From Brachionus plicatilis (taxonomy: Eukaryota > Rotifera > Eurotatoria > Ploima > Brachionidae), in contig QEOQ01000508.1 in the NCBI GenBank assembly GCA_010279815.1, forward strand, positions 1,092,254 to 1,156,253: a stretch of 64,000 nt of DNA. Direction: 5' to 3'. Each line of letters begins with the position of its first letter. Position 1 is the stretch's first letter. The position numbers and the translations under genes were made by a program. Of the stretch, positions 52,697 to 64,000 are shown piece after piece. A model generated the notes under the pieces. It worked only from the letters and a program-made list of their open reading frames with translations. It had not been told where the DNA came from and made no database searches.

Positions 52697-54077
52697 TTAT
52701 TTTAATTTACTATGACAAAATTCAATATGATCTTGGCAGTCAGGACGATCGACAAATACCTTCATGATATCAACCAAAATGTAAACGACAATTCCTCCAC
52801 ACACTTGACCCAACAATGTTACCCAGCCTAAAACTAATAGAATATTTTGTCCATATTTTTCCAGAGTAGCAGCTATTACGCATCTTAGACGCAAGAATAA
52901 ACATTCGCTAACTATCCATGCTAGTACAATTAGAAAACTGCCTGACCAGTGTGTCATTAAGGGAGGACATGGGCTGCAAAAACTGATAAAGACAATATAG
53001 ACTGAAATCAATAGGGCAATAAAAAATTCGACTGTCAAAGCCCAAAGACTCAATTTATACGAGACTATGGAAAAAAAAATGACCATAGGCAACATCAAGT
53101 TTCCCAAATTAATGCTCAAATTGAATGCTAAATGACTATAAGCTAGAGTGGAATACGATTGAAGTCCAAGAAGCACTCCATACATGAAAAAAGAAATTAT
53201 AAAAGTTAAAATAAGCAAATAGACTATCTCGAATGAATTTTTTGACACATTTTCACTTGGTGTTTCTCTTTGGCTATCTAAAAAAATCATATTCTCACCA
53301 TTTTTGTTGTCCAAATCTTGTTTGGGTCTAAGCTTTTTGTTAAGAATAACAAATGAAAAGAAACTTAGAACAAAAAATAAAGTAATAATTGCGAAAAAAA
53401 TTGAAACCGAAAATGTTGATGCAGGTTTGGTAGATTTTAGCTCATAAAATGTTAAATTTGAAATAGCATAGGTCATATTTTGGCATAGCTGCTGATTTCT
53501 ATTAATGCCTTGCACAAAAACAATCAAACTGGGCACAAGACTTGAAAAGCCTTCTCCGATATAAACTGGTATAACATATTCTTGAGGTAAATTCTCGTTT
53601 ATAAAAGGTAGAAAACTAATTGTAGACATTCCGTCTAAAATAAAAAAAAGTTAACAAATTTTAATAAATTTTTAAGATCTTACCAAAAAGATTAAAAATG
53701 AAGTTAATAAAATACAAATATAAGGTTCTGTTTTCTCCGAACAAATAGAATGTTTTATTCCAGTAGGAAATAAGTGACAACAAAGCTGCTAGTTCAACAA
53801 TTAATTTTGTATAAATTACTCTTTTGTTATTAATAAATTTAGTCGGTAAACACCGCTTTAGCAATGGAAAAATGATCATTGGACCAAGTTGAGCAAGTTG
53901 TGCTAGTAAAGTTAGTATCGACGGCAGTCTCCATGATTCACTTGTTTCGTAAATGATTAATGGCAATTGGGCCCAGACACTGGTGGCACAAATCCATGAC
54001 GAGCAAGTAAAGCTTAAAATCAGAACAAATGTTGGCCAGTCTACTTTTGAGCTGTATTCACGGAATTTTTTTATCAT
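52697..54077 (-). CDS. SLC52-type riboflavin transporter, paralogue C
   Basis: Two exons only, 54077-53684 and 53634-52697, split by a 49-bp phase-1 intron, giving 443 residues. Motifs: VWAQLPLIIYETSESWRLPS (the usual LPEGW is changed to TSESW), MSTISFLPFI, VYIGEGFSSLVPSLIVFVQG, LQSYSTLAYS, and SPCPPLM. Its only intron is the one common to all four copies. It is the shortest copy and the most diverged around the loop after helix 1. Several NxT/S sequons (QNMTY, SNLTF) lie in the first large loop. It is 2.8 kb upstream of copy B, the gap being mostly transposon relics. Confidence 0.9.
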
Positions 54078-54418
54078 TTTTATTTTGATACTAAATCATC
54101 TTTAATTTGGTAATGTTAGATAGAAAATTAAAATTTGCTGATTGAGTTAAGATTAGATAATTAAAAAGGTGAAATTTTATCAAAAATAATTTTTTAAGAC
54201 TTGAAAATTTTGTTAATGTATTAAATTTATAAATGCATTCAAAATTTGAGATAAGAAAATTTTAATGTTGTCTGACCTTTTTCAAATAATATTTAAAAAA
54301 ATTTGTTAAAATAACAAAATAAAAGTTGGAAAAAAAACTTTATGGTGAGAATTTTCAATTTTTTTTTATTTATTTAGAATAAATAGACTCAAAATTTTGA
54401 ACAAAATGATCCAAAAAA

Positions 54419-56144
54419 TTAGTAACAATATTCGTGGTAGTCAACAGCACAATAATCTTTGTCCTTTAATAAACCATATACATTAACTACTATAAAAATT
54501 ATTAAGCCTCCAAAAATTTGTCCGACCATAGTTAGAGTTCCTAAAATTAGTAAAATTTTTTCACCAAATCGTTCTAATCTAGCAGCTACTAAGCATCTTA
54601 TTCTCATATACATCATTTGAGTTATTATCCATGAAAAGACGGTGAGGAATGGTCCTAGCCAGCTGCCTAAAAAAGGCGGACACGGACTAGAAATACTCAG
54701 GAATATGATGTAAAACGTGAAAGCTAAAACGATGCAAAATTCTATCGCAATTTGTCGAACTGATGCTTCATAGGACCATATCGAAAATATAATAGAAAAT
54801 GGCAAGAAAACAAAACCTTTGAAAAAAATAAACAAAATTCAAAAATAAATTAAACAAAAAAAACACTCACTTAAATTCACTGCATAATTGAAAATATTAT
54901 TACCTGAAAAATTGTTTTTATTTAATTTTTTTTTAATATATACCAAAAATTACCATATGGTAAAGTTGAATAAGACTGAAGGCCTGGCAGAGTTCCATAC
55001 GCCAAAAAAGAGACCCAAAATATGATCGTCAGGAGGAAAACCTGCTCTCTTCGATTGGTCTCAACTGGCACTGGAGAAGCAACTGCTTTTTGTTGATCAG
55101 TTGAAGTTAAATTGGTCTGCGAATTAATGGCATTTTCAGGCGATATTTCAAGTTCAGATTTTTCTGAAACTGTACGCGATCTTTTGCTTATTTTAGCACT
55201 TTTTCTCTCTCGTTTTGCAATGGGAGAAAAGTTTAACAATGTAAAAGCAATGGTGCTAATACAGAGTAATCCGAACATGAACAAAAAATACAATCGAACA
55301 GAAAAGTTCGGCTTTATTTGAATAGCCTCCAGGCTTGTTTTGTTTGTCAATGGGTCAGTGACGTTGTGACAGCCCGGATCTTGGCCCAAACCCTGTATCA
55401 AAGCCAAAATACTTGGAATCAAAGCAGCCAAAGATTCACCAATATAATTCGGTATTATGTATTCTTTTACAAAATTTGTTCCTATGTACGGCAAAAAAGT
55501 TACCGAGGATGTTCCGTCTAAACAAAAAATTAATGAAATTTTATTTAAAAAAAATTTAACATTCACTTAATTTTAAATACAATTTGTAAATAAATGAATG
55601 CTTTTCTAAGATTGTCATTTACCTAAAAGTGCTAGACAAAAGTTTAAAACGATTAGTCCAATACTGTGTTTTTGGCTGAAAATTACAGCTGTTTTGTTCC
55701 AGAAAAAGGAAAGCAAAAAGCAAGATAAGGCACCAATTGACAAAATGACATAAATAACATTTACATAGGTGAATACTTTTGGAGCAAACCGACGACCGAT
55801 TAGGTATGTAAATGGTGCAATTTGAGCAATTTGTGTTGATGCAGACAAAATACTCGGTAATCTCCATCCTAAAATTAAAAAAAAACTTTTAACTCTGCTC
55901 CAAATTGAAAATTCAGTTACCTTCTGGAAGTTCGGCTACCATTATTGGTAATTCGCACCATAATCCATTGATATCCAGCCATGCCCCTTAATAAAAATTT
56001 TTGAAAATCTTAATCCTAATTTACAGCCAAAAGGATACCGATGGTAAAGCAAAAAATAAAACAAAATACTATCCAGTTGATTTTGCTGTCATAAGCAAGA
56101 AAACGGGACTTGATTTTAGCCAAAGTTGCTTCTATTAGCTTCAT
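54419..56144 (-). CDS. SLC52-type riboflavin transporter, paralogue D
   Basis: First copy in transcription order. Six exons, 56144-56039, 55986-55921, 55868-55623, 55517-54954, 54903-54871 and 54816-54419, all joined in phase 1, give 470 residues. Motifs: AWLDINGLWCELPIMV, LPEGWRLPSILSASTQIAQI, TFLPYIGTNF, YIGESLAALIPSILALIQG, LQSYSTLPYG, SPCPPFL. Exon 5 is a 33-nt microexon (NNIFNYAVNL). The long cytoplasmic loop (KRERKSAKISKRSR followed by acidic and Ser/Thr-rich sequence) resembles the variable central loop of vertebrate RFVTs. The intron after FTIG matches copy A's first intron, and the intron at NLS|S matches copy B's last. Confidence 0.9.
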
Positions 56145-58599
56145 TTTAGCTTTTTTTAAATTTAGCTTTATTTAATTTTTTTTATATAGTTCAAAATCAC
56201 CTCTTTGGTAACATTTATTAAGTAATATAAATTAGTTTAATATTTGCCTAAGACCAATTCATTAATGCACCCGGCTATTATCGCACTTTTTTAATTTATT
56301 AACACTTTTGTGTTTGATTTACAAAATAAATAGTTATCTAAAATTAAATAAAAAAAGATGTAGAAACATTTCATAATGTAAATAGATTAGATAAAATTTT
56401 GAAATTCTGGTTGAAATTGTTTGATCATCTGTCATCGTAAAGAGGTTTAATTACGAATAAAATTTTAGTTTTTTGCTCGATTTTATTAAATTTATGCTTC
56501 GAATTCGTTTCAATAATAATTTGAAGCTTTTTTTCTAAATAACTAAGTGTACGAAAAAAAGCTTTTATTTAAAAAAATTCTGAAAAAGCATTGCCAAATT
56601 TATATTCAGTCGGTTTTTGTTTAGTTTGCTGTTTTTTAACATTTCAAGCAGGATTCCATTTGATAATTTAAATTCAAAAAATATTTATTGTGAGGCTCAA
56701 TTGTTCATACATACTTAAAGAAATTGAATCTAAATTTTTTGTTTTTGATTAAATTAGCACATACCTGATGATAAATTTCAGCATAGTTAAAGCAAACATT
56801 TTCAAACGCCATTAGGCCAAATCATATGATTTATTAGCTACGATAATTTATAAATAAATTTATATTTAGTCTAATTTTAATGTGATCAAAAATTGTCATA
56901 TGATATATGATCAACAATAAAAGGACATTTTTTTTATATTTTGAAACTAAAAAACTTTTTCAAAAATCTAATATATTCTCTTAAATATGGTTGATGCTAA
57001 CATGTGAAAAGAATAATGAAAACAAAAACGAAATTCTGAGTTTTTATTTTCTTTTATATTTAAATAGACTACCAACACATTTTTTATTGCCTGAATCGAA
57101 TTGTTTAGGCAATTTATTTTTCTGCCTTTTTTTATAAAAGAGTTACTTTAAGCTCAAACACACGCCCGGATAAAAGTCGATTTTTCAGAAATTATTAACT
57201 TAAATAAGTAGGCTTAAACAGTTTAAAGGTAGGTGCGCTTGTTATTCAAAAACTTTATTAAAACAAATTTATGGTGTGATATAAAAAAAAATTGAAGGAT
57301 TCCTAAATTATTTGATAATTTGGAATTTAAAAATAATTCAATTTGAAAAAAGAATTACCTGTGAGATTTTTGGTAATTTTTTTCAAAAAGAACCAAACAA
57401 ATAAAGTAAAAAAATCTTGAGGGTATAGCTAATAAATAGTTATATGAGACTTAATTATTCAAAAAATAATATTTAAATGAGTACTAACAGAATAACCATC
57501 AAAGCGTATCGTAATTCAAAAAATCACCCCAAAATGTTTTTAAAAAATTTTTGATTTTTATTTTTAATATTATTATTTTTTGAGATTTTGATTTTTATAT
57601 CTCGAAAAATAATTAATAATCTAAAATAATATTAGCTGCACCTGATAATGTTTGTGCAGCTATGTCTATGTACGAAAAAATTTAAAATCTAAAATCAAGT
57701 TGAAATATCAAATACATTCATGTATTCAAAAACCAAAGTTAAAAAGAACTTTATTTAAATCTTTCTGGAATCAAAAACTCAAAAAATTTCATTTTTTTTG
57801 TAAAAAGGTAGTTTTTAAAACAAATAAAACAAATTGAAACCATTTTTGATTTTGATTTAGATTTTATTTGAAGAAAATATACAGAGTCGTTTATTTAATT
57901 ATTTTTTTTATTCACGTTAGCTTCACTTAAAACTTAAAACCTTAATTTATCTAAAACAGTAAAGGAATTAAAATTTTTATTAATATCAGAGATACTTTTG
58001 AATTTTGGGAGTACTTTAATTTTTTATTTTTATCTTGAATGTTTCGATCCATCGATGAGAATGGAGCCATATAAAGTATGAAAAATTAATTTAAAAAATT
58101 CTGCGATTCAATCTTTAATTTATATGATTAAAAATTATTTAAATTAATTATGAAACAGCTGAAAATATATTATTTTAAGAATTTTTCATAAGTAATATTG
58201 AGGCTTATTTGACGTCTATTTTTCATACTCTTTTGTCAGTCTATGCGTAGGCACATTTGATCTCTTCAATCGGATCCTTGTTATTTTGAGGAATATTCAA
58301 AATTGTATTGACATATAGTGCTGCAAGCATAAGTTGATGGTATGATTAATAAAATAGTTACAAGCTTGTATTTATAGCTTTGAAATCAATTATTTTCTAG
58401 TTGGTTAGGTTTTAATCAATTAAAAAATGTTTTCTCTCTTGAAAACTATTATCGGAATTAAATTTTTTATTCAAGACTTCTATTCTTCTAAATTTTAATA
58501 ATTTAAGCTGATGAATTTAAAAAATAAAAAAATAGTTCGGTCTTTCCGAATGGGAAAAAATTCTTTTTTATAAAAATAATTATTTCAAATTAGAAAAAA
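56145..58599. other. Gene-free flank upstream of the transporter array
   Basis: No coding-like frame here is convincing; the open stretch at 57652-57837 is Lys/Phe-rich, as expected from AT-rich DNA. An inverted repeat AGCTGCAC / GTGCAGCT with a 12-nt loop lies at about 57632-57660. The start of this region should contain the promoter of copy D, but no distinct motif is visible. Confidence 0.5.
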
Positions 58600-60055
58600 A
58601 TGAATTTAAGGCCTTTTGAATTTTCCTACATTTATTAAAAATTTTATAATGGACAACTATTAAAAATTCTAATAGTCCAACCCTTTTCCTAGTGCATATT
58701 GAAGAACTTGGAACACTTCTAAATGACTCAAATCTAGGTATTGAAATTGGTATTTTACTAAGTAATATTTTTTACGCTGACGATATAATCTTGATTGCCA
58801 ATGATCTGAATGAGCTTAACATTCTATTCAAAATTACAGAATTATATGGAATTAAATATGAGCTTAAGTTTAACCCTAACAAAACACTCTATTACACACT
58901 ATATGGTAATGTTTAGCAAAAAAATAAAGAAAAAAGGAGAATGAGACGATAAAATCATATATTAAAATCAGAGTTGTTTAAAATATCAAGTTTAAGTCCG
59001 AACTTGGACTTTAATTTCAGTGACTTTGACTTCAACTAGGCTGCCACATTAACTACCTGGAACGGCAAAAAATTCATGTTGTTAGGACTTTTTCTAATGC
59101 CTTGGACCTTATATTGGGATTTTTAACCAACTTTGATCAAAATGTAAAAAGAGTACTTTTCATGAAGTATTTTAGGTATTTGGATTGACGAAACGTTCAA
59201 TAGTAAGGTTCACTTTACCAAAAGAGTTTAGCCATTTACGTACAGCTATCAAAGTCTAAAACAATTTGGAATAACATCAGAAGCAATATTAACTCAAGTG
59301 GAGCTTTGTTACTACAAAACATGTGTACGGCCCATGCTGTACTATGGTTTTGATAGCCTTATCATTAACAAGACTCAAGGCACTACAAACCATTAAATCA
59401 AGTCTCATAAAAGGGGACGAGGTAGAAAAAAAACATATGAAGAATATATTAAAACATAAAGAAAGAGAAGGTCGCATAAATCAATTTTTTTTAAAGATAA
59501 ATAAAGAACGAAAATATTATCAAACCACAAAAATAGTAAGAAACACCATAAAAATTGTAAATTATACTATTAATTTAATTACACAACCATAAATTAAATT
59601 TTCAATCACACATTCAGTTCTTTTCCACTAGTCTAGTTGGAATACCATAAAAAATATGTTTTTGTTTGAATAAATGTAAGCAATAGTATTTTTATTTTGT
59701 TATTCATTTTTATACTTCTTTTGATATTATTTTATTAAATATATGATTATAGCAATCAAAATATGGTTTAAAATAGAAATTATTGGTATTATAACTAGAT
59801 TAGTGGAAAAGAACTGAATGTGTGATTGAAAATTTAACTTGTGGTTGTTTTATTAAATCAGTGGTATAATATACTATTTTTGTGGTTATAATTTACTATG
59901 GTACATAAATAAAAATAGGTAAAAATTAGAAAAAAACATAAATCTAATCCACCTCGAGCCATTTACCAGCTTATCTTTCTTTTTCTAACAAACATTTTAT
60001 CCTTTTTTTTACATCGCCTTTAAGGCGTTAATTGAAATAAATAAATAAAATAAAT
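58600..60055 (+). pseudogene. Decayed LINE, reverse transcriptase and 3' terminus
   Basis: At 58692-58916 the frame contains the reverse-transcriptase catalytic block FYADDIILIAND followed by LKFNPNKTLY. Further on, in shifting frames, are a YLGIWIDE-like block (near 59.18 kb) and KTCVRPMLYYGFDSL (near 59.32 kb), the usual C-terminal landmark. The 3' end is ACATCGCCTTTAAGGCGTT, which forms a small hairpin, plus an AATAAATA-type tail ending about 60055. Frameshifts make it inactive, although the YADD box itself is intact. Its 3' terminus matches 40834-40895. A long inverted repeat (59525-59885) lies within the 3' half. Confidence 0.75.
59525..59885. repeat. Long inverted repeat within the LINE 3' region
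   Basis: Arms at about 59525-59650 and 59783-59885 are reverse complements over more than 100 bp. Shared blocks include TTTTCAATCACACATTCAGT, TCTTTTCCACTA and, at the outer edge, CCACAAAAATAGTA. About 130 bp of loop lies between them. It could be a foldback element inserted in the LINE, or an inverted duplication of the LINE's own tail. Confidence 0.7.
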
Positions 60056-60784
60056 AATCCGTGATAATCAATGTAATCAACCATTCACTATATGATAACA
60101 AATAGCTTTATCTAGGAAAAAACAGCATGTACAATTAGTTCAGGCTGAGTTTTTTCTTTTTTTGTAAGTTTTTTCTCTTAAAAATAAATTCTTTTATGTT
60201 TTTTTGTATCTAAAAAACTAACATTACATAGCTTTATGTTTTTATTGTCTATTTCAAAATTTATTTTTCAAAATTTCTCTTTATGATTTTTTTTTACTTG
60301 ATCTTTTTATATGTTTTTTTTCTATCTCTTCCCATAAAAGGTATATTTAGAATTCACAAAAAGACTGGAACGACACAATTACTCAAGGCTTTAGACATTG
60401 ATAAAGTTGAATAACGAAGAACAGAGATCAAAAAAAAATTTTATCAATAGATTAATTAAATTTGAGACAAATAGAAAATACTTCTTGAACTTGAAGCGAC
60501 AAGAAGAGTATCATCTGGGAGTTCACTGAATCAAGTAGAGAAAATAGTTCTCAAAATGATGCTAATGATGACATGATCAGGAAAATTAAAGACTTATTGA
60601 AGATAAGCTGTGAAACTAGAAGAATCGAATTAAACAAGTTATCAAATTTTTTTATTAGAAATTTATCAATATTTTTGATTATTTTTTTTTAGAAAATCAT
60701 ATTTTTTGACTGTAAATTATAATCTAAAAAAGAAAAAAAAAAAGACAACTAATTTAATTTCTATATATTTAATATTTTTTGGAC

Positions 60785-60885
60785 TTCTATTTATTTTTGT
60801 ACAAAGTAATGGAGATCCGCGATAGACTCTCCAGTCCATCAATCGCGTTAGATGTGGTCAAACAATAAAAATAAATAAACAAATT
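60785..60885 (+). mobile_element. Retrotransposon 3'-end-like fragment
   Basis: A GC-richer patch (AATGGAGATCCGCGATAGAC, TCTCCAGTCCATCAATCGCG) is followed by an AATAAAAATAAATAAA tail, the layout seen at LINE 3' ends elsewhere in the window. The patch can form a GGAGA/TCTCC stem. No second copy is present in this window. Confidence 0.35.
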
Positions 60886-60889
60886 ATTC

Positions 60890-62688
60890 AAAAATTGCTG
60901 CTTTTTCTAGAGATACTTGAAACAAATATTTATTTAATTTTTTCGCTGCCAAATTAAATTTGACCCAAGCCGCTTCATAAAATTTCTTCTAGATCAAAAA
61001 AAATTGTACAAAATGTGGTTTAAATGTTTGGAGCTTATTTTTTAGTTCAAACTAGTTACGGCCAATTTTTCGGTCGTCACCTAAAATATAGTTGAATCAT
61101 GAAAATCTGCAATTATTTTTCAACAACAACAAAAAAATGTTCAGGCATCGTGCAGACAAAAATTTCTACTCAAGACAAATACATATGCACTTAGAATAAT
61201 AGATCAAAATATATTCATTAATTTTAATATTTTTTTAATTTTCATTTTTAATAAAAACTATAGCGAAATTCTTTGAATTATTCATAATTCATGTTATCCG
61301 TTTCAAACAAAAACTAGTCATCATAGGTCCTCATTAAATGCACACATCGTCGTCTTTATATCAATCGAAAAATCAATACATTTCAAACACTAGCTCTTGT
61401 TTGCTTCGAGTATTAGGTTTTTTTTAATTAATGTCTAGTTTTATTTGTGAGTCTAACACCTTGAATTCAATTTTTTTCAAATTAGTATTTTCAACCATCC
61501 TAAACCAAATACTACCAAAATAAAATTTCAAGTTTTCATTTATTTTTCTCAATATTAATCAAACAAAATTCTAGATGGAAGACTTTTCTCAAATTTTTCC
61601 AAACCACGACAAGTTGAGCATATTATAGTTTGTATTGTTTAGGTGCTCACAATAAACATATTTTTGTAAAAATTTTTTTTGTTATTCATCTTTTAAAATT
61701 TATGATGAATAAAATTAAGATAATGATTTATCGTCATTTTTTAATCATTCTATTTTGGACTATGAAATATTTTTTTATTTTCTAAATTTAGTTTCTCATC
61801 TGGGATAATGGATTAGATAATTTCAATTAATAAAATGTTTTCTTCTGTTTTAGCTTTATTAGTTAATTTCAAAAAAAAAAATTTTTTTTGCACCATTATA
61901 ATAAAACATTTTTAGAACTGTGAGTACATTCTATTTTCTGGGACAATTTTTAAATATTTCAGCATTTGATCATTTTAAAGTGAGCAAAAGGAATTGTTTA
62001 ATTTTTTTGTTGTTCGGCCGATTAACTAAAGACGAAAGGAAGTACTAACAAAAATTAATTTATTTACACAGAAATTTTGTTAATAATGAAAAGAAAATTT
62101 CTTCTAGACGAACATGGGCAGACAATTTTTTAAAGGCGAAAAATGTTTGTGTCTTTTGAGTAAAAGATTACAGAAAAAACAGAATGAATAGTCTCGACAA
62201 AATTGATTGTAAATAGTTCCTGCTAAATTGAAGTCTGCTAATCTCGAGTGTCGAAGTTAAAATACTTTTTGGCTAGCCTATTTATTTAGAAAATTTTCAA
62301 AATTATTTATTTAATACGCTTTTAATCCAAAAAAGAGCTAATTATAGAAAAAATTAAGAAAAGTAGCCTTAATGACCAATTTAAGTGAAAAAAAAAAAAA
62401 ATTTTTTTATCCAACTTTGAATTTTCAAATACATGGACAAATTTTACTTGGGAAAAATTTTTCATTTATCAAAAAAAAGAGAAAATTTAATTTATAACAA
62501 AATAATTTCGTTTGACCCACTTGAACCAGTTTAATGATCAAAAACTTTCTAAAAGACAAATTAAACGTCGTTTAAATAAATTTTTAATTTTTTTTTTTTT
62601 CTAAAAAATTTTTTTCTTTCTCAAAAGTGCAAAATAAAAATTTGAAATTTCCTAAATTTTTTTGCTTGCAAAATTTTATTTATTCTAG
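60890..62688. other. Gene-free stretch before the HECW exons
   Basis: AT-rich sequence with no recognised gene, repeat or RNA. If the HECW gene has an upstream coding exon, I cannot see it here, so it may be very short or non-coding. The last bases form a normal acceptor (TTTATTTATTCTAG ending at 62688). Confidence 0.5.
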
Positions 62689-63719
62689 AAGCCAAGTGAC
62701 AGGGAATGATACAAATTTTCGAGCCAAGACCAGCCATTCAATGTCTATAAAAATGTCGCACAGCTTGGCCCAAACAACGCTGAACAAATCGGTCCTGTTC
62801 GTAAACGTAAAAGAGCTCAACCTAAGCCTGTACAGCGAAATAATCATATCATGGAACATAATCGACGCCACTTCGATGAACGACTGGATTGGCATCTACA
62901 GCCCAATGGCAACCGATGCCAACGGCAGCTTAGACTTCCAGAAAGTAAATGGCTCCAAAATAGGACATCTGACATGGCCATTGGACAGGCTGAAACAATC
63001 GCCCCATTTAGTAAATGACCCGCAGGTAGAATTTCGCTACTATAGCGGCCTGAAGCCCGAGACTTGTCTCGCAAAATCTGTCAGCCTCAAAGTCATTGTT
63101 CCAGGCTTTGGTGCGCATTTTTTTGACCCATTGACTTTCATAAATCAAAGCAACAGCGAGCAATTTATCACTTTTCGAATCAGCGAGCTAAAGGCAGCCC
63201 AATTGCGCAAAGGCATGTTTTTCAACCCGGACCCCTATGTCAAAATAAGCATTGTGCCCAGGTGTGGCGCCACCAGTCGCAGCATTACGCCCAACACTAG
63301 TCAATCAATGGACTCAACTGTGGACAGTCTAAATGGCCAAGAGGTCCTGAGCGGATATGCGCGCGAATACAAGACTTACGTGGCCACCAACACCTGTTTT
63401 CCCAATTGGAAGAGTGAAAATTTTTTAATTCTATCGAAATTTAGCGATCGTTTGTTGATCGAAGTAAAGGACAAATTTGCACGCACCAGGCCGAGCATCA
63501 ATCGGTTCTTGGGACGTGTCATTTTAGACTTGGAAAGCTTGATAGACAAAGCTAGACTAAACAAAGGGTAAACATTTACCTTTATTTTTTTTTCCAAAAT
63601 AAATTTAAAATTGTCGCAATTCGATTTTAGAAAATGCAGCTGTAATTTTAATCTAACCAAACGAAACAATAATGACAATGTCACCGGATCGCTGTCATTC
63701 ACATTCGGTCTTTTTTCAG
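62689..63719 (+). CDS. HECW: HECW-type E3 ubiquitin ligase, N-terminal exons (partial)
   Basis: NEDD4-family ligase with a HECW N-terminal domain, C2, WW and HECT. This window holds only exons 62689-63567 and 63631-63719, joined by a 63-bp intron in phase 2. The gene continues off the right edge after a CAG|GTAAAT donor. HECW N-terminal domain: IIISWNIIDATSMNDWIGIY to about EFRYYSGLKPETCLAK. C2 domain: ITFRISELKAAQL, KGMFFNPDPYVKISIVP, FPNWKSENF, LLIEVKDKFARTRP, NRFLGRV. These match HECW1/2 rather than NEDD4 or ITCH, where the first domain is absent. The first exon enters with two bases owed by an upstream exon, but ATG codons at about 62741 and 62753 could be the true start, since family N-termini are variable. 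The exon is markedly GC-richer than its flanks. WW and HECT domains are not visible here. Confidence 0.9.
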
Positions 63720-64000
63720 GTAAATAAAGTCTAAATTGGAATTTTTTTGAAATTTAATTTTTAAAATTTAAATTAAAAATGTTGAGAAATTTGCTCTTTT
63801 TTGTTGTTGTTGTTTTTTTTATCTGAAGCTCTCGAGAGTCCATTGAATTTTAGATGAACAAATAGTCAAGAGCATAAAGAATCTAATTAGATTGTCAAAT
63901 TTATTTATGAAGCTATGTTCGATGCGGATGCCAAATAAAAAATAATTTAAAATTTTATGCGAGTTTTTTCTGGATTTATTTTCAAAAAGTCTGTAGAATA
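63720..64000 (+). other. HECW intron, open at the window edge
   Basis: It follows the exon donor at 63720-63721. No further coding exon can be recognised in the remaining 280 bp. Confidence 0.6.

Noticed and set aside
44734..56144. Reading the transporter array as one fused or operonic gene
   Set aside because: Each copy has its own start, the shared exon structure and a stop, and spacers of 319 bp or more. Nothing indicates fusion.
57652..57837. 61-codon plus-strand frame
   Set aside because: Low-complexity Lys/Phe/Ser peptide with no neighbours or motifs; consistent with a chance opening.

Overview
The window is nuclear DNA from an invertebrate animal. It is very AT-rich, with GC-richer coding islands, GT-AG introns that are often only 49-63 bp long, and many short transposon relics. 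The genes present (a group I metabotropic glutamate receptor, LATS/Warts kinase, an NKRF-type protein, SoxB, riboflavin transporters, HECW E3 ligase) are bilaterian. The compact introns and extreme AT content would fit a spiralian such as a monogonont rotifer, but that placement is inference and was not tested.

Layout. 0-3.6 kb: the 5' end (two exons, minus strand) of a group I mGluR whose later exons must lie beyond the left edge. 3.6-10 kb: no gene seen, one long inverted repeat. 10.1-16.4 kb: a complete two-exon LATS kinase, plus strand, with a 3.5 kb intron that carries a 5'-truncated LINE with clean target-site duplications and a small inverted-repeat element. 18.7-25.5 kb: a multi-exon NKRF-like gene, plus strand (XRN2-binding XTBD, two dsRBD-like regions, G-patch, R3H). 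25.5-33.5 kb: gene-poor. 33.5-34.7 kb: single-exon SoxB gene, minus strand, preceded by a CCAAT/GC-box promoter and a distal GATA-site/direct-repeat module. 36-44 kb: gene-poor, with several coding-like fragments I cannot name and several transposon ends. 44.7-56.1 kb: four complete head-to-tail paralogues of an SLC52-type riboflavin transporter, minus strand, each with a different intron set. A dead LINE interrupted by a piggyBac-like element sits between two of them. 58.6-60.1 kb: a decayed LINE containing a long inverted repeat. 62.7-63.7 kb: two exons of a HECW-type E3 ligase (HECW N-terminal domain and C2 domain), running off the right edge.

How the genes relate: apart from the riboflavin-transporter array, the neighbours look functionally unrelated (receptor, Hippo-pathway kinase, nuclear RNA-turnover factor, neural transcription factor, nutrient transporter, ubiquitin ligase). 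The transporter array is the one real gene cluster. Its members share one intron and differ at all others, so its history includes repeated intron gain or loss, or gene conversion. Exon joins given here were read by eye from splice consensus, phase and protein continuity. Boundaries may be off by a base or two, and no transcript evidence was available.
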